Assembly (NCBI GenBank): GCA_033439255.1
Contig: CM065890.1
Coordinates: forward strand, 186,001-250,000
Length of the DNA stretch: 64,000 nt
Direction: 5' to 3'
Source: Hericium rajendrae
Taxonomy: Eukaryota > Basidiomycota > Agaricomycetes > Russulales > Hericiaceae
The notes under the pieces are model-generated. The model was given only the letters and a program-made list of their open reading frames with translations. It ran no database searches and was not told the DNA's origin. A program made the position numbers and the translations under genes. Positions 9,666 to 19,711 of this stretch are shown here, piece by piece (the first letter of the stretch is position 1; every line of letters begins with the position of its first letter).

Positions 9666-10855
9666 AGTATACCCATCTATAAGAACATTAGTGATGTCCA
9701 CTGATGAAGTAAACAAAAAACTGTGCACCTAATCGACTTGAGTGCATTTTCTCATCCCTCGGGTAGGTTGTAAGGCGGCGCCTTACAACACGCTGTCACG
9801 CCGAAAAGTGGTTTCCGACCTAGGGGTGTCTGGGTTTTCCGGTAACTTTTCTGAGAACTCCTAGTTGTTCGATGAGGGATGGATTTGTCTTCTACTTCTG
9901 GTGTGAATCCGACTTGCCAAGGATTATGGCTGTGGGAGACGGAGGTCGAGGGTATGCGATGCGATGAAGAAGTTCGTAGAACACTGTCACTCGATGGACA
10001 ATGATCAAAAGTACGATGACTCGTAGGACGTGAATATTGATGATCGGACTGGACGTGCGTATACGTGGAATGATAACTGCTTGGATTCGTATCTTCGTGG
10101 ATTGGACGTCAACGTGAATTCGTAGAATAACGTGGATTGAAAGCGCTTGTGAAGCAACTTGATCAGGATTTGATTGTAGGAAAGAACCTTAGAGGATTCT
10201 GACGTACAAACTGGGGGCAAAGATACTTGAATTTGGTGTTACAGGAACAGCCTTTATATACCCTAAGAGCTCCTATGGCTGCGCGGGTAAGAAATGTATC
10301 AAAAGGGATAGATGAAATGAGTGAGTCATTCCTAGTCATGTATAGTAAGGGTGAGTCGAAGTAGGTGACTAGGAGATGAGTCGGTCAGGATAGTGAGTCA
10401 GGAAGAGTCAAACGAAGGTAAGAGTCATAATGAGTCAATGCTCAGATGTATGAGTCAGAGACCAAGCAAATCAGAAGGAAAATGAGAGAACATAGGTGAT
10501 GTAGTATCATGACGAAGACAGAGTGCAGGAAACATACGACAAAGAACATGACCAGTCCTTTTTAGGCGTAAGGGTCTCCTATGGTCAGATGAAACTCGGC
10601 CCGAGGAGGCTCGTTCCGAACCCACTCCTTTACATCGACATCCATCCTCGCAGTTCCAGCCTCGATGGCGATCTTCTTGATCTGGCAGGCCTTTGTCAAG
10701 ACTCGATCGTAGACAGCAGAGAACCACCCAAGTCACCAGCGATGATGGGAGCGAGAGAGCAGAGAGCGACTAGCAGCGCAGTGACCTGTATTGGAGGTAC
10801 AGTACGGTACAGACGAAATGGACAATCTAGGGAAATAGGCGAGCGACAGGGAGCC
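9666..10855. other. Gene-free region with palindrome and TGAGTCA cluster
   Basis: No gene is recognised. A near-perfect palindrome with 11-bp arms and a 1-base centre lies at 9767-9789 (arms GTTGTAAGGCG / CGCCTTACAAC). TGTCACGCCG follows at about 9794, which resembles the start of a gypsy-type LTR, though no matching end was found. Between about 10315 and 10460 the words TGAGTCA/GAGTCA recur many times. A TATA-like stretch lies at about 10250. Confidence 0.45.
9767..9789. repeat. 11-bp-arm palindrome
   Basis: GTTGTAAGGCG and its reverse complement CGCCTTACAAC are separated by a single G. It would form a stable hairpin or be a two-fold protein-binding site. Confidence 0.7.
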
Positions 10856-11966
10856 TTATAAGTACTGGGACAACAATGGGAAAAGAACAATGGACACCAT
10901 AACAGGTCGAACAATAGAGTGAGAACAATGGTGGCCAAAAGGAGAACAATGGGAGGGAGAACAATAGGATGTCCCAAAGGGGAACAAGGGCATGGGTGAA
11001 GGATAGCCCCAGGTCATGTGAGGAAGTGAACATGTGATGGGGCTGCTGGAGCACATGACCGACGCAATGCCTTGATGGCAGAGAAGAAGGCGGAGAGAAA
11101 TGGAGCGATCTGTGACAGCCTTGCGCATGTGATCAAAGACTGCAGGCTCGCAGTGGCCGCTGTAGGATGTCGCATATGTGGAGGCCTCGTATATGCAGTG
11201 GAAAAGGTCCAGTGGATCGTAAGGCTTGAGCCGATCCTTTGCCTCTGCCCCGTCCCTGGTAAGCCTCTGCCTCTCTCTTCCTTCTCCGATGCACCAATGA
11301 CGTGGCACGACCATGGTGATGCACCCAGATCCATAAGTGGAATCGGGATCAGGGCTGGCTGGCTCCTCCCCCCAATCAGGCCCAAGATTGTCCACAACCT
11401 TCATACGTCTTACTCTCCAAACAGCCCAGGTATCCATCACCAAGAGGAGTTCCTTGATAGCGCCATAGGTGCAGGATCCTTCGATGTCCGAGATCAACAA
11501 GATGAACTGGCCTTTGCGAATGGGCATCATCGGCTTAACGACTGAGATCCAGGGGAAGTGCAGGTTTCCGGTGATGAGCCAGATGGTCATGAAGTTAAAA
11601 GAGAGATCAACAGAGGAGGGGGCCCAGACGTAGCCGGTGCACTGATGGAACTGTCGAGCGTAGATGTGGCTGAAGGGCCCTTCGGGAATAATGGTGATGA
11701 TACCAGGGGCATGGAACATCGGGTCGGTACTGATCTCAGGAAGTGTTGGCGTAGGCAGGGGTGGAGCTAATGTGGGAGCGCTCGGGGCGGCCAGAATGGA
11801 AGGAGGGAATTGGGTAGCAGAGAGCATGGCAGGAAATGCAGCGGCCATGATGCTGGGGATGTCGTCATTCTCATGCCTTTCTACCTCCAGTCGGAGGTCC
11901 CCTACATCCGTATCAGTCAACGTTACAAAGGAACGGTCATCGAAGACGAGTTCGGTCTTGATCATC
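10856..11966 (-). CDS. Unknown protein, downstream part of a split ORF
   Basis: An uninterrupted minus-strand frame of about 370 codons, far longer than chance in this moderately AT-rich DNA. It begins at the edge of the 2.9-kb insertion (ATG ATC AAG ACC at about 11964). The sequence contains a Pro/Ala/Thr-rich stretch (APSAPTLAPPLPTPTLPEIS), a W-rich middle (TIWLITGNLHFPWISVV) and an acidic patch (DWGEEPASPDPDS). The last 60 codons run over an AACAATGG repeat and give hydrophobic low-complexity sequence. I recognise no family; it may be a transposon or retroelement protein. If the insertion is taken out, it continues in frame from the ORF at 14817-15140. Confidence 0.45.
10865..10990. repeat. 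GAACAATGG short-period repeat
   Basis: The word GAACAATGG or a one-base variant occurs about seven times in 125 bp, at irregular 12-22-bp spacing. It overlaps the 3' end of the unknown ORF. Confidence 0.65.
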
Positions 11967-14826
11967 TGAGAAAAAGACCAGTGATATATGGCACTATATA
12001 GCTTATATAGCTCTGATAGGGCCATAGGAGTCCTCTTTTCTACATAGCTATTCCATAGTAGTGAGGTAATTTATATAGAGCTACCATAGCTATCATAGCT
12101 ATCATAGCATAGAGTATAAGCTATCATAGCTATCATAGCTATCATAGCTGCTATAGCATATAATGACTATGATAGCTATGCCAGCTATGTAGTCTATCTC
12201 TGTTATCATATTGTATCTAGCTAGTAAGGCTGCTATCAACTCTATATCACTTATGTCTTGTATGCTGCTTAAAAGTGCTAAAAATGTATTGAAATATTCA
12301 AATACATTATAAATTTATAAATTTCCATCTTGTTGCATTTAAAACATTCAAAACATCGAAAATTTAGAAGCATTATATTTTAGACAGTATTAAATTACAA
12401 CACATTTAGTACAAAGCTACAAGCATCACTACATATTTATAATACACTATAGAGATCAACACTTGAAGATAAGATAACAAAACATACAAAGATAAGATGA
12501 GATAAGATGAAAATATAAGATAAAACTAAGATAAAAGATAAATAAAAAGATAAGATAAGACTTACTTCATAGATAAGAAAAAGCGAAAATAATCTAAAGA
12601 CAAAGCCAACAAATTAGTATACAAGATACAGAACATAAAAAAAATAAGACTTACTTAAGATAATAAAAGCGAAAATGTAGAAGTCTATAAAGAACATCAG
12701 AGTTAGTGAACAATGAAACAATATAGCAACAATGAAACAATATAGCAACAACATAATAACTTACCGAACATCAAAGAGTTGAGGCAGGAGAAGAGAGAGC
12801 AACGAAAAACGAGAGATGATAGTGGTAAGGAACAGAGAGAGAATGCGCGTCGCGCACGCCTTATATAGACGTGGCCAGCGGAGCGCCAAATGTGGCTGCC
12901 GAGACCGGGCCGGACGCTGCCGAGCACTCGCGTCAGAGGCTAAGTGCCAGATTTCAGTAAGTTCACTTCGTTTCCCTGTAGCTTGTAGTAGCTCAGCTAG
13001 ATATTCATCTCATACGATTCGATGTAATAAATAAAAGCTGGCTGTCCTCTTTTTTTCAGAGTTAAACGGAATTTATTTGATTTACTAAGCCTCGAAATGT
13101 TTGAACTCGCGCGCGTTCGGTAGCTGAAGCACCAAAGGCGCGTCGAACTTCGACTCTCATACCATCCTCACCACCACCCTCCTCCCTCCTCGTTTCTTGG
13201 CCGTTCCTCCTCTCACGCACTCCTCGGATCGAACGCGGGAGAGTCTCGATAGGGCAAAGAGGGGTATAGGTAAGTAAAGTAAGACTTTCTACTGGTATTG
13301 TTCGTACTAATAAAGAGAGTATCGCTCGTTTTCGAGCGATACTCTCGTTCTTCGACATCCGCGACGCATCCGACCTCCCCTCCCGCATCATCACCTCTCC
13401 GCCACGTCGCCAGCGCCCCGCGCACTTCTCGAACATGCCGCCGCCAGCCTCGACCCCCTGCGCGTCACCAACAGTTGCGCACGGGCCCGGCCGCGTGCCC
13501 GCAACCTCGACAACTCGCGCGTCGATCCCCTTTGCCTACGTCTACGTCCACGCCCCCAGCCTCCCGTTGCCCCATTCGCCGCCGATGACATCCGCGTTCG
13601 CGTCGTCGCGCCTCGTTGCCGTGGCAACGGAGCGCGACGTCGTTCGCCCGGCCTCCCGCACCCTCGCAGCCCGACCCGCGCATGCCCTCAACAGGATGTG
13701 CGGGTCCAACACCTCAACGCCTGTGCGTACCAGCTCATCCCCGCCGTCGATAACCAGCTCGCGGTCACGACACGTGGCACCCGCGAACGGCCTAGCCAGC
13801 GCGTGCACGCACTCCCGCGTGCGATTACGCATGGCGACGCACGGTATGCAAGCCCGCGTGAGGCCCCAATATCCTGCGCACACACCCCGAGCCCACCGTG
13901 GCCATCTCCCCGACACCCTCGCCGCCGTCGCCATCGCCGCAACTCGTTGCTGCGGCAACGAGGAGCGACTCTAGGTCCTGCCGCGCCCACTGCGCCACTC
14001 GCACGTCCACGACAACCCGCGCACCCTCAATAGACCCGCGCGCGACCCTCCATATGAGCTAGATACGCTAGCATGTCCCGCGCCGTCGGCAACGCGCTTG
14101 CGGACACGACACTGGCCATGCGCGCGCGAATGGCCTCGTCAACGCACGGTGGCAAGTCCGCGCGAGGTCTTAGCTGCACATGCCGGGAGGACCGAGGGTG
14201 CGGGCACGTCCATGCCAGCCCCCGCACATAAGCTCGCGACACCAGGTCCATAAGAGTCCGCGCACGGCCACCTAGCTCGCGCGCGGGCCATGCACGACCC
14301 GCGCACCCCGCCCCGTTCCGCGCATAACCTGTGTGCCGACGCTCCGCCCACACACGGCCGCCCCGCCTTGCGCACGGTTATGCACAACCCGCCAACTCGC
14401 CTTTAGCCATGCGCGACCGTGCGCATGCAGTAACCGGCGACGCGCAAGGTGCGCAAGGGTGCGAGGTTCACCTGGGACCTTTCTTTACTAGTCTACTAGA
14501 TTTCGTAGTCACTTTGTCATACTTTAGCCTTGAATATAGTACAATTTTGATTCATTATCTTGTGTGCCTACTTGACTTATGATAGTGGTTATAGTAGCTA
14601 TAGTACATGTAGCTTCCCTAAGTAAGTATGATAGTCCTATGTATGTGACACTCCTGGCTATGAAGGCTATGTCACCCTATGTCTTTGACACTGCATGCTA
14701 TGGGGACTATCATAGCTCCCATAGCCCTCCATAGCTGGATAGCTTAGCCACATAGCCTCTATAGCTTACCCATAGGACCCATAATGGCACTTGCTGCTAT
14801 ATAAATTTTCATTTTCTCAGATGATC
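11960..14826. mobile_element. 2.9-kb inverted-repeat insertion
   Basis: The ends are inverted: GATCATCTGAGAAAA begins at 11960 and its complement TTTTCTCAGATGATC ends at 14826, followed inwards by TATATAGC-like sequence on both sides. Just inside both ends (about 12000-12235 and 14585-14775) AGCTAT/ATAGCT words are repeated dozens of times, like subterminal transposase-binding sites. It separates two minus-strand frames that would otherwise join in phase. The middle is AT-rich (12250-12760, with AAGATAAGAT runs) and then GC-rich (13120-14460), without a transposase. No clean target duplication is seen; the outer GATC(A/G)TC could be either repeat or duplication. I infer a non-autonomous DNA element. 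Confidence 0.65.
13315..13346. repeat. Perfect 14-bp-arm hairpin
   Basis: GAGAGTATCGCTCG and its exact reverse complement are separated by TTTT. It lies in the boundary between the AT-rich and GC-rich halves of the 2.9-kb insertion. It could be a terminator-like or recombination structure, or the junction of a nested element. Confidence 0.8.
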
Positions 14827-15140
14827 TCCTGCTCCTGACGATGTGCAGCGATGGATATCTGGTCGGTGATGTCCTGCATACCTTCAAGAATTCGTCGAGG
14901 GTCAGGTGGCTCTGGCCCGTTGAGAACCGTTAGACGGTATCTAGGGTTGGCAGTGATGAGATTCCTTCCGAGGTAAAAATTGAGTCTCTCGGTAGTGACG
15001 CTTCGCAGGGAATCATGATGGACTGCTAGGAAGAGAGGAGGGAGATTCTCAGTGGGAGCAGGCCAGCGAGGTTCTGGAGCAGGATTAAGAAGAGAATCGA
15101 ACCAGGCCATGATGCGTTGGAGCATGAGGGGCGGAGTCAA
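14817..15140 (-). CDS. Unknown protein, upstream part of a split ORF
   Basis: A minus-strand frame of 107 codons beginning with an ATG-type start at 15140 (opening MTPPLMLQRIMAWFDSLL) and ending in the stop created by the inserted element (QEQEII, stop). It is rich in Pro, Leu and Arg with one predicted amphipathic segment. No family recognised. The phase at the insertion boundary matches the downstream part at 10856-11966, so before insertion it was probably the N-terminus of a protein of about 475 residues. Confidence 0.4.
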   Translation of the reverse strand: MTPPLMLQRIMAWFDSLLNPAPEPRWPAPTENLPPLFLAVHHDSLRSVTTERLNFYLGRNLITANPRYRLTVLNGPEPPDPRRILEGMQDITDQISIAAHRQEQEII

Positions 15141-15640
15141 GAGGGAGCGTGAATAAGGCTTTAGGGAGAGTGCAGCGTGTTTGTGGGATGGTTTTGATGC
15201 AGGTTGGCAAATTCTTACATGACGTTGCTTCTTCTCATTTTATAAGCAAAATGAGTGATGCGCCACCCTTTTCTTCATGTTAGCGCTCGAAACATGTTGC
15301 GAGCGTGACAACACACAGTTGGGCGCATGTCAGCGAGTGACATAGGCAGAGCAAAGGGGGTCTGGGCCAGAGGCATCAGTATCATGTGTCAGAGGGATTG
15401 TTTGCATTTGTTTGTACTCGAGGGGTCCACAGCGCCAGCACTGCTGGTGCTGTCAGCTTAACTTTTCAACCATGACATCTATACCTGTACAAGTTGCAAT
15501 CCATCCCTACCCTCAAGGGTAACATGGATTCTGTTTAGTCCAGGTGTGAAGTCGTATAAAAAAGTGCACTAGTTACACTTTTTTAAACACCACCGCTTCA
15601 AATTACCCAAAAACTGGTGCAATCCGATCCGGATGGCACC

Positions 15641-15833
15641 TGTCAAGACTGAGTTCAGGGGAACAGTGAAGCCATCCAAGTCACCCCAAGGGATCAAGGA
15701 TCAAAGAGCAGAGGATGTCATAGAGAGTAGAGACAGGCTGAGAATGTCTAGGGTACAAGGGGACTGGGTAGTCAAGGGAGTGTCCATATAGGGAACAAAG
15801 GGAATGAAGAAGACCAATGGGCAATTCATGACA
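15641..15833 (+). repeat. Left LTR of the TRIM
   Basis: Starts TGTCAAGACTGAG and ends CAATTCATGACA. About 97% identical to the right LTR. Confidence 0.93.
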
Positions 15834-16084
15834 TTACCTCCTCTTTAAGGTGTGCTTGCACCTGGAGCACACCAACACCTATCCAACATCTACATGGAAT
15901 CTTGAGTCTGAGAGTGACAACCACCTTGCAAGTGAGTCTGTGTTCTGTGGTCTGTGATCTGTGGTTCTGTGAGTTTTTGCAAGCAATGGTGTCAACTCAT
16001 CTGGTGATCATGGGGTTATGGCTGGGCAGTGGGCAGTGGGTTCAAGGACTAGGTGGGAGGTGGATGTATGAGAGTTTGTCCAAG

Positions 16085-16277
16085 TGTCAAGACTGGGTTC
16101 AGGGGAACAGTGAAGCCATCCAAGTCACCCCAAGGGATCAAGGATCAAAGAGCAGAGGATGTCATAGAGAGTAGAGACAGGCTGAGAATGTCTAGGGTAC
16201 AAGGGGACTGAGTAGTCAAGGGAGTGTCCATATAGGGAACAAAGAGAATGAAGAAGACCAATGGACGATTCATGACA
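16085..16277 (+). repeat. Right LTR of the TRIM
   Basis: Starts TGTCAAGACTGGG and ends CGATTCATGACA. It contains the ATG at 16248 that opens the downstream acidic ORF. Confidence 0.93.
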
Positions 16278-16757
16278 GCACCCAAACCATTTACCAGGTT
16301 GCAGTCTCACATGGGAGTGGATAAAACCACCGCTGATGAGCCTACAACTACAAAAGATACCCAGGATATGCCTGGGGCTTTAGACCCAGCGTTGCTAGGC
16401 AACCAAAAACAACAAACCCTGTACTCTGCAACAGAGCACGGGGCTGAGATTGATGAAACATTCATGCTCCCGAAAGACGTGGTGCAATTCATCCTGACCA
16501 CCACTCATCACAGTCAGGAAGAAGATCAATACCCTCCTGAAGAGGAGGGAGAGGAGTTAGAATACTCGTATTTGCGCTGCATGCCTGAATGTGAAGACAG
16601 TGAGCCCGACACTGACATATTTCTCGCAGACAAGATCAGTAAAGGTCTCGAACATCTTGAGGATATCAAGAACACAGCAATGGAGGCATTCCAACATTTT
16701 GGCGAAGAAAAAGACACGATCTGCCACCTCATAGTGAGAATGGTGAACAATTGTTGA
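16248..16757 (+). CDS. Acidic 169-residue ORF with LTR-supplied start
   Basis: The open frame starts inside the right LTR (MKKTNGRFMT) and continues through host sequence (APKPFTRLQ onward) to a stop at 16755-16757. The protein is acidic, with runs of Glu/Asp (EEEGEELE, CEDSEPDTD), and has no recognised domain, signal peptide or membrane segment. Before the TRIM inserted, the original start would have been the ATG at 15633-15635, directly before the GCACC target, giving a 162-residue product opening MAPKPFTRLQ. The insertion therefore displaced the native start and put a new in-frame one in its place. Function unknown; it may be part of an older element. Confidence 0.45.
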   Translation: MKKTNGRFMTAPKPFTRLQSHMGVDKTTADEPTTTKDTQDMPGALDPALLGNQKQQTLYSATEHGAEIDETFMLPKDVVQFILTTTHHSQEEDQYPPEEEGEELEYSYLRCMPECEDSEPDTDIFLADKISKGLEHLEDIKNTAMEAFQHFGEEKDTICHLIVRMVNNC

Positions 16758-17623
16758 TCAAACTCTCCTGAATGTACACATTCATGTAGCCACAACAAGG
16801 GACAAGGGATGCTAGACGATACACCTACAACTCCTTCCCATGATGCCCACACAGAGTTTGCAGACACCATGAACATGATGCCTGAAAGCTGTTTGCCACC
16901 TTGTTCATCACTCAAATGAGGTGAAATGAGCATTCCAAGAAAAAGGACTTCCTGTCGGGTACAAGGCACCAAAGGACCAAGATGGGATTTTACCCCTATC
17001 TGATAGTAGCTACAGCAGGTCAATGACCCACGAGGCCAGACACTGCCCCAAGGGCCACCACTCCACACATGCTGCTTAGTACAAGGAGCATCAGGAAAAA
17101 TGGTTCCTTGGGTGATAGCCAGGACAGCACTACTGACACCGCACCTTGGCTATCATAGCTGAGCCTTAGCTACTGATAGATAACCAGTTTGATATCCATT
17201 GACCCAGAGATGTTACAAACCCAGAATCATGGCTACAGTAATTCCTGTAGCACATGTAGATCATGAAATGAAAACTGCTGAATTTTGAATGTTGAGAACA
17301 AAGAAAAATGAAATGTACAATTCTTGATGACTAGATCATGCCATGCCACATGGCATGATCTAGTTAGATAAGGTCCTGTAGAGGGACAGATGCTCCTGTA
17401 CCACCTTTCAAATATGTTTCACAGTGCCATGGCATCACATGCCCTGGACACTTCTCAAAGCAGCATTGCCACTCATCATAATATGCAAAGACTGTATTTC
17501 ATGTACAGCGAGAGGATATAGATGCCAACAATATGTGTAAGTTCCATGAAAAATGTGAGCATAGGCTGTGTTGCTACAGTTTCGAATCCAAAGAATGTGT
17601 GAACAAACCAAATTCCGTCATGC
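16758..17623. other. Gene-free stretch with a perfect palindrome
   Basis: No gene is recognised on either strand. A perfect inverted repeat with 15-bp arms lies at 17331-17363. The rest is unremarkable AT-moderate sequence ending at the stop of the kinase-like gene. Confidence 0.5.
17331..17363. repeat. Perfect 15-bp-arm palindrome
   Basis: CTAGATCATGCCATG and its exact reverse complement are separated by CCA. It lies about 260 bp beyond the stop of the kinase-like gene. Confidence 0.85.
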
Positions 17624-19711
17624 TCACTCCTTCACACTGGCCAGCGGTGTCCCAGTGTCTTTGACATTGAAGGTCTGTGAGATTCTAGGTGGCTGGGGCC
17701 TTTCGTTGAGCCTTTCCAGCATGATATCGTCGTGCTCCTTGAGGATCGGTGCACAGGACTCGACGCCATCTGCCCACTTGATTGCCATGTTCAGATTTGT
17801 CGGGTAGAAAACTGTCCCCTCTTTCCCACCCCAATCAAAGTCAAGAAGGCGCGCCCGCCAGACCAGCTGGCTGTTGTCCTGCTTCTCCTGACGCACAAAG
17901 ACGTTTGGACTCCGAATATCGCCGTATACGAAGCCATTGTCGTGCAGAATCGTCATGGCCTTCTTCACGTCGGCCAAGACGGTGTCGGCGATATTTTCTG
18001 GGCTCGACCACTGTTGCTGTGCCGTCGTGCCTTTCAGCTCCTCCATGACGATCATGGCCATTCCTCCTTTCAGCCATCCGAAATAACGAATTGCCGGTGC
18101 CAGTTGTTTCCCTGCCAGCAGACTGTGTGCCTCGATGCAGTACCGCTCGGAAAACTTGACCAAGACAGATTCATTTCCCAACTCGGCACGGAAAAGAGCG
18201 CGGGAGAAGACGTCAGCGGTCCACCCGTGAAAACGATAGCGCTCCTTGAAGACGAGTCGTGGATCCACGAGGCCCTGTGTGCGGTATGTCGGGTCAGGGA
18301 ATAGCCGTGCAAGTTCGGTAGTCGTGCTGGTCGTCATTTCTTGGTAATGCTTCTGCAATGTCGTGACACCATCCTTGAAGATGCTGATGATACGTGCCAG
18401 TTGGTACGCGCGTTCTGTCCTATTTGGGTCCGGGCCAAGATACAGAAAAGTAGTGAATGGCTGGGAAATGAAGATGTCAACCAGAACGGAGCCTGCGAAT
18501 TGTATATAAGGCCCCGCAATCGAGATGTGCAGGCAGGGACAGTTCGAGACATTGCGGATTGTCTTATACTATAACGCAAACGAATGCGATTAGATTCTGT
18601 GGAGGAGACGGGACGGGATCCACGGACCTCGTCTGATACCTGATGCTTCCTCACTGTGAGTGCGTTCTGCAACTCGCTAGCGCCACCGATCCCTAAATAT
18701 TGCTTGAGTTCTGCATGAGAGATAATGGCGCGGTGCCCATCGAGCGTGTTGGCTGTAGCGACGGCGTCACTCTCGGTGGTTCGATTTCGTGTGCGGACAT
18801 GATCGGCAAATTCAACTCCGAAAAGTCTGTCAAGAACGGGAAGAACCTTTTTCGACATCTCCCGTTCAGAGGCATGCTGCGTATTGCAAACATCAAACAA
18901 CTGTGTGACATCCTTTGCGAGTTGAGGTTCCACCGCAGCACCGGCATCCAGTTTCATGAGCCTCTCTTGGATCGTGGCAAACGTCGAGTTGTATATTGAA
19001 AGTGGCGGTCCGACATATTGTGGAGGACGACCGTTGTAGATGGGATGCTTCTGCTGGCCTTGTGAATATGCAGTTGCGCTCGTGGCTGCCGTGGATGGAC
19101 TAGGCGCCTGAGCGCCGTGCTCTATTGCTTGGCGGTGGTCTATGCATGCACATGAGTGGGGTGAGATATCGATGGATATGGAATGAAGCATAGACTTACT
19201 CATTTCATCATGATTCTCCTCTGGAGGGACTCCTGAGGATGAAGCAATATGTCAGACGAGCACTGGCTTTATAGCTTGGATACTTACGAATAGGCTTCTC
19301 GGTCTCGAAAACAATACAAACATGGTCTCCATCGCCAAACCACTCGGATCTCACTACCAACGACGCTCTTCGCTTCTGTCTTTGTTCTTTGAGTTCTTCA
19401 AGACGCTGCAGCAGGTCCTCGATTGGTTCGATGTCTATGGGGGTAGGCTGACATAGCAGGTAGTAAGCACGGCTTGCATACGACACAGTACGATGAAACG
19501 GCGCTACCAGAGTATACCACTTGAGCTTCTCCGGGCCAATCCCAGCATCAGCGAGTTCGCGTGAAAATTGGGCGCGCATGAAGTGTTCGAGGTGGCTAAA
19601 GCAGACCTTCTCTTGGGATTTCTCCACGCGCACGGCAAGAACAGGGTCGTCGGCCGGTAGTTGAGGCGAAACCAAGAAAACAGGGTATGAACCTCCCTGT
19701 GTTTCGGACAT
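17624..19711 (-). CDS. Kinase-like protein of a basidiomycete accessory family, four exons
   Basis: Exons (minus strand) 19711-19288, 19232-19200, 19139-18640 and 18568-17624 give 633 residues. The C-terminal 300 or so residues have a protein-kinase-like fold: VLVKF (candidate ATP-binding Lys, about 456), HDNGFVYGDIRSPNVFV (catalytic loop, about 527-543) and LLDFDWGG (metal-binding Asp, about 561). The loop reads YGDIRSPN where typical kinases read HRDLKPEN, but the catalytic Asp and Asn remain. The middle region (GPYIQFAGSVLVDIFISQPF) and the N-terminal part (MSETQGGSYPVFLVSP) are conserved in related basidiomycete proteins as far as I recall, with no known role. Such kinase-like genes often form expanded families. 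Exon phases all agree, so the gene looks intact. Substrate and true kinase activity are unknown. Confidence 0.8.

Larger units (their letters stand above)
15641..16277 (+). mobile_element. TRIM: miniature LTR retrotransposon
   Basis: Two 193-bp direct repeats (15641-15833 and 16085-16277) differ at about five positions. Each starts TGTCA and ends TGACA, the inverted dinucleotide rule of LTRs. The pair is flanked by a perfect 5-bp duplication, GCACC (15636-15640 and 16278-16282). Only 251 bp lie between the repeats, with no gag or pol, so this is a terminal-repeat retrotransposon in miniature, moved by proteins supplied elsewhere. A purine-rich stretch (GGTGGGAGGTGGATG, about 16050) precedes the right LTR and could be the polypurine tract; a primer-binding site is not obvious. 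The near identity of the LTRs implies recent insertion. Confidence 0.93.

Noticed and set aside
13298-14387. Overlapping frames of 80-180 codons on both strands
   Set aside because: GC-rich filler of the 2.9-kb insertion. No frame has consistent codon bias or recognisable protein.
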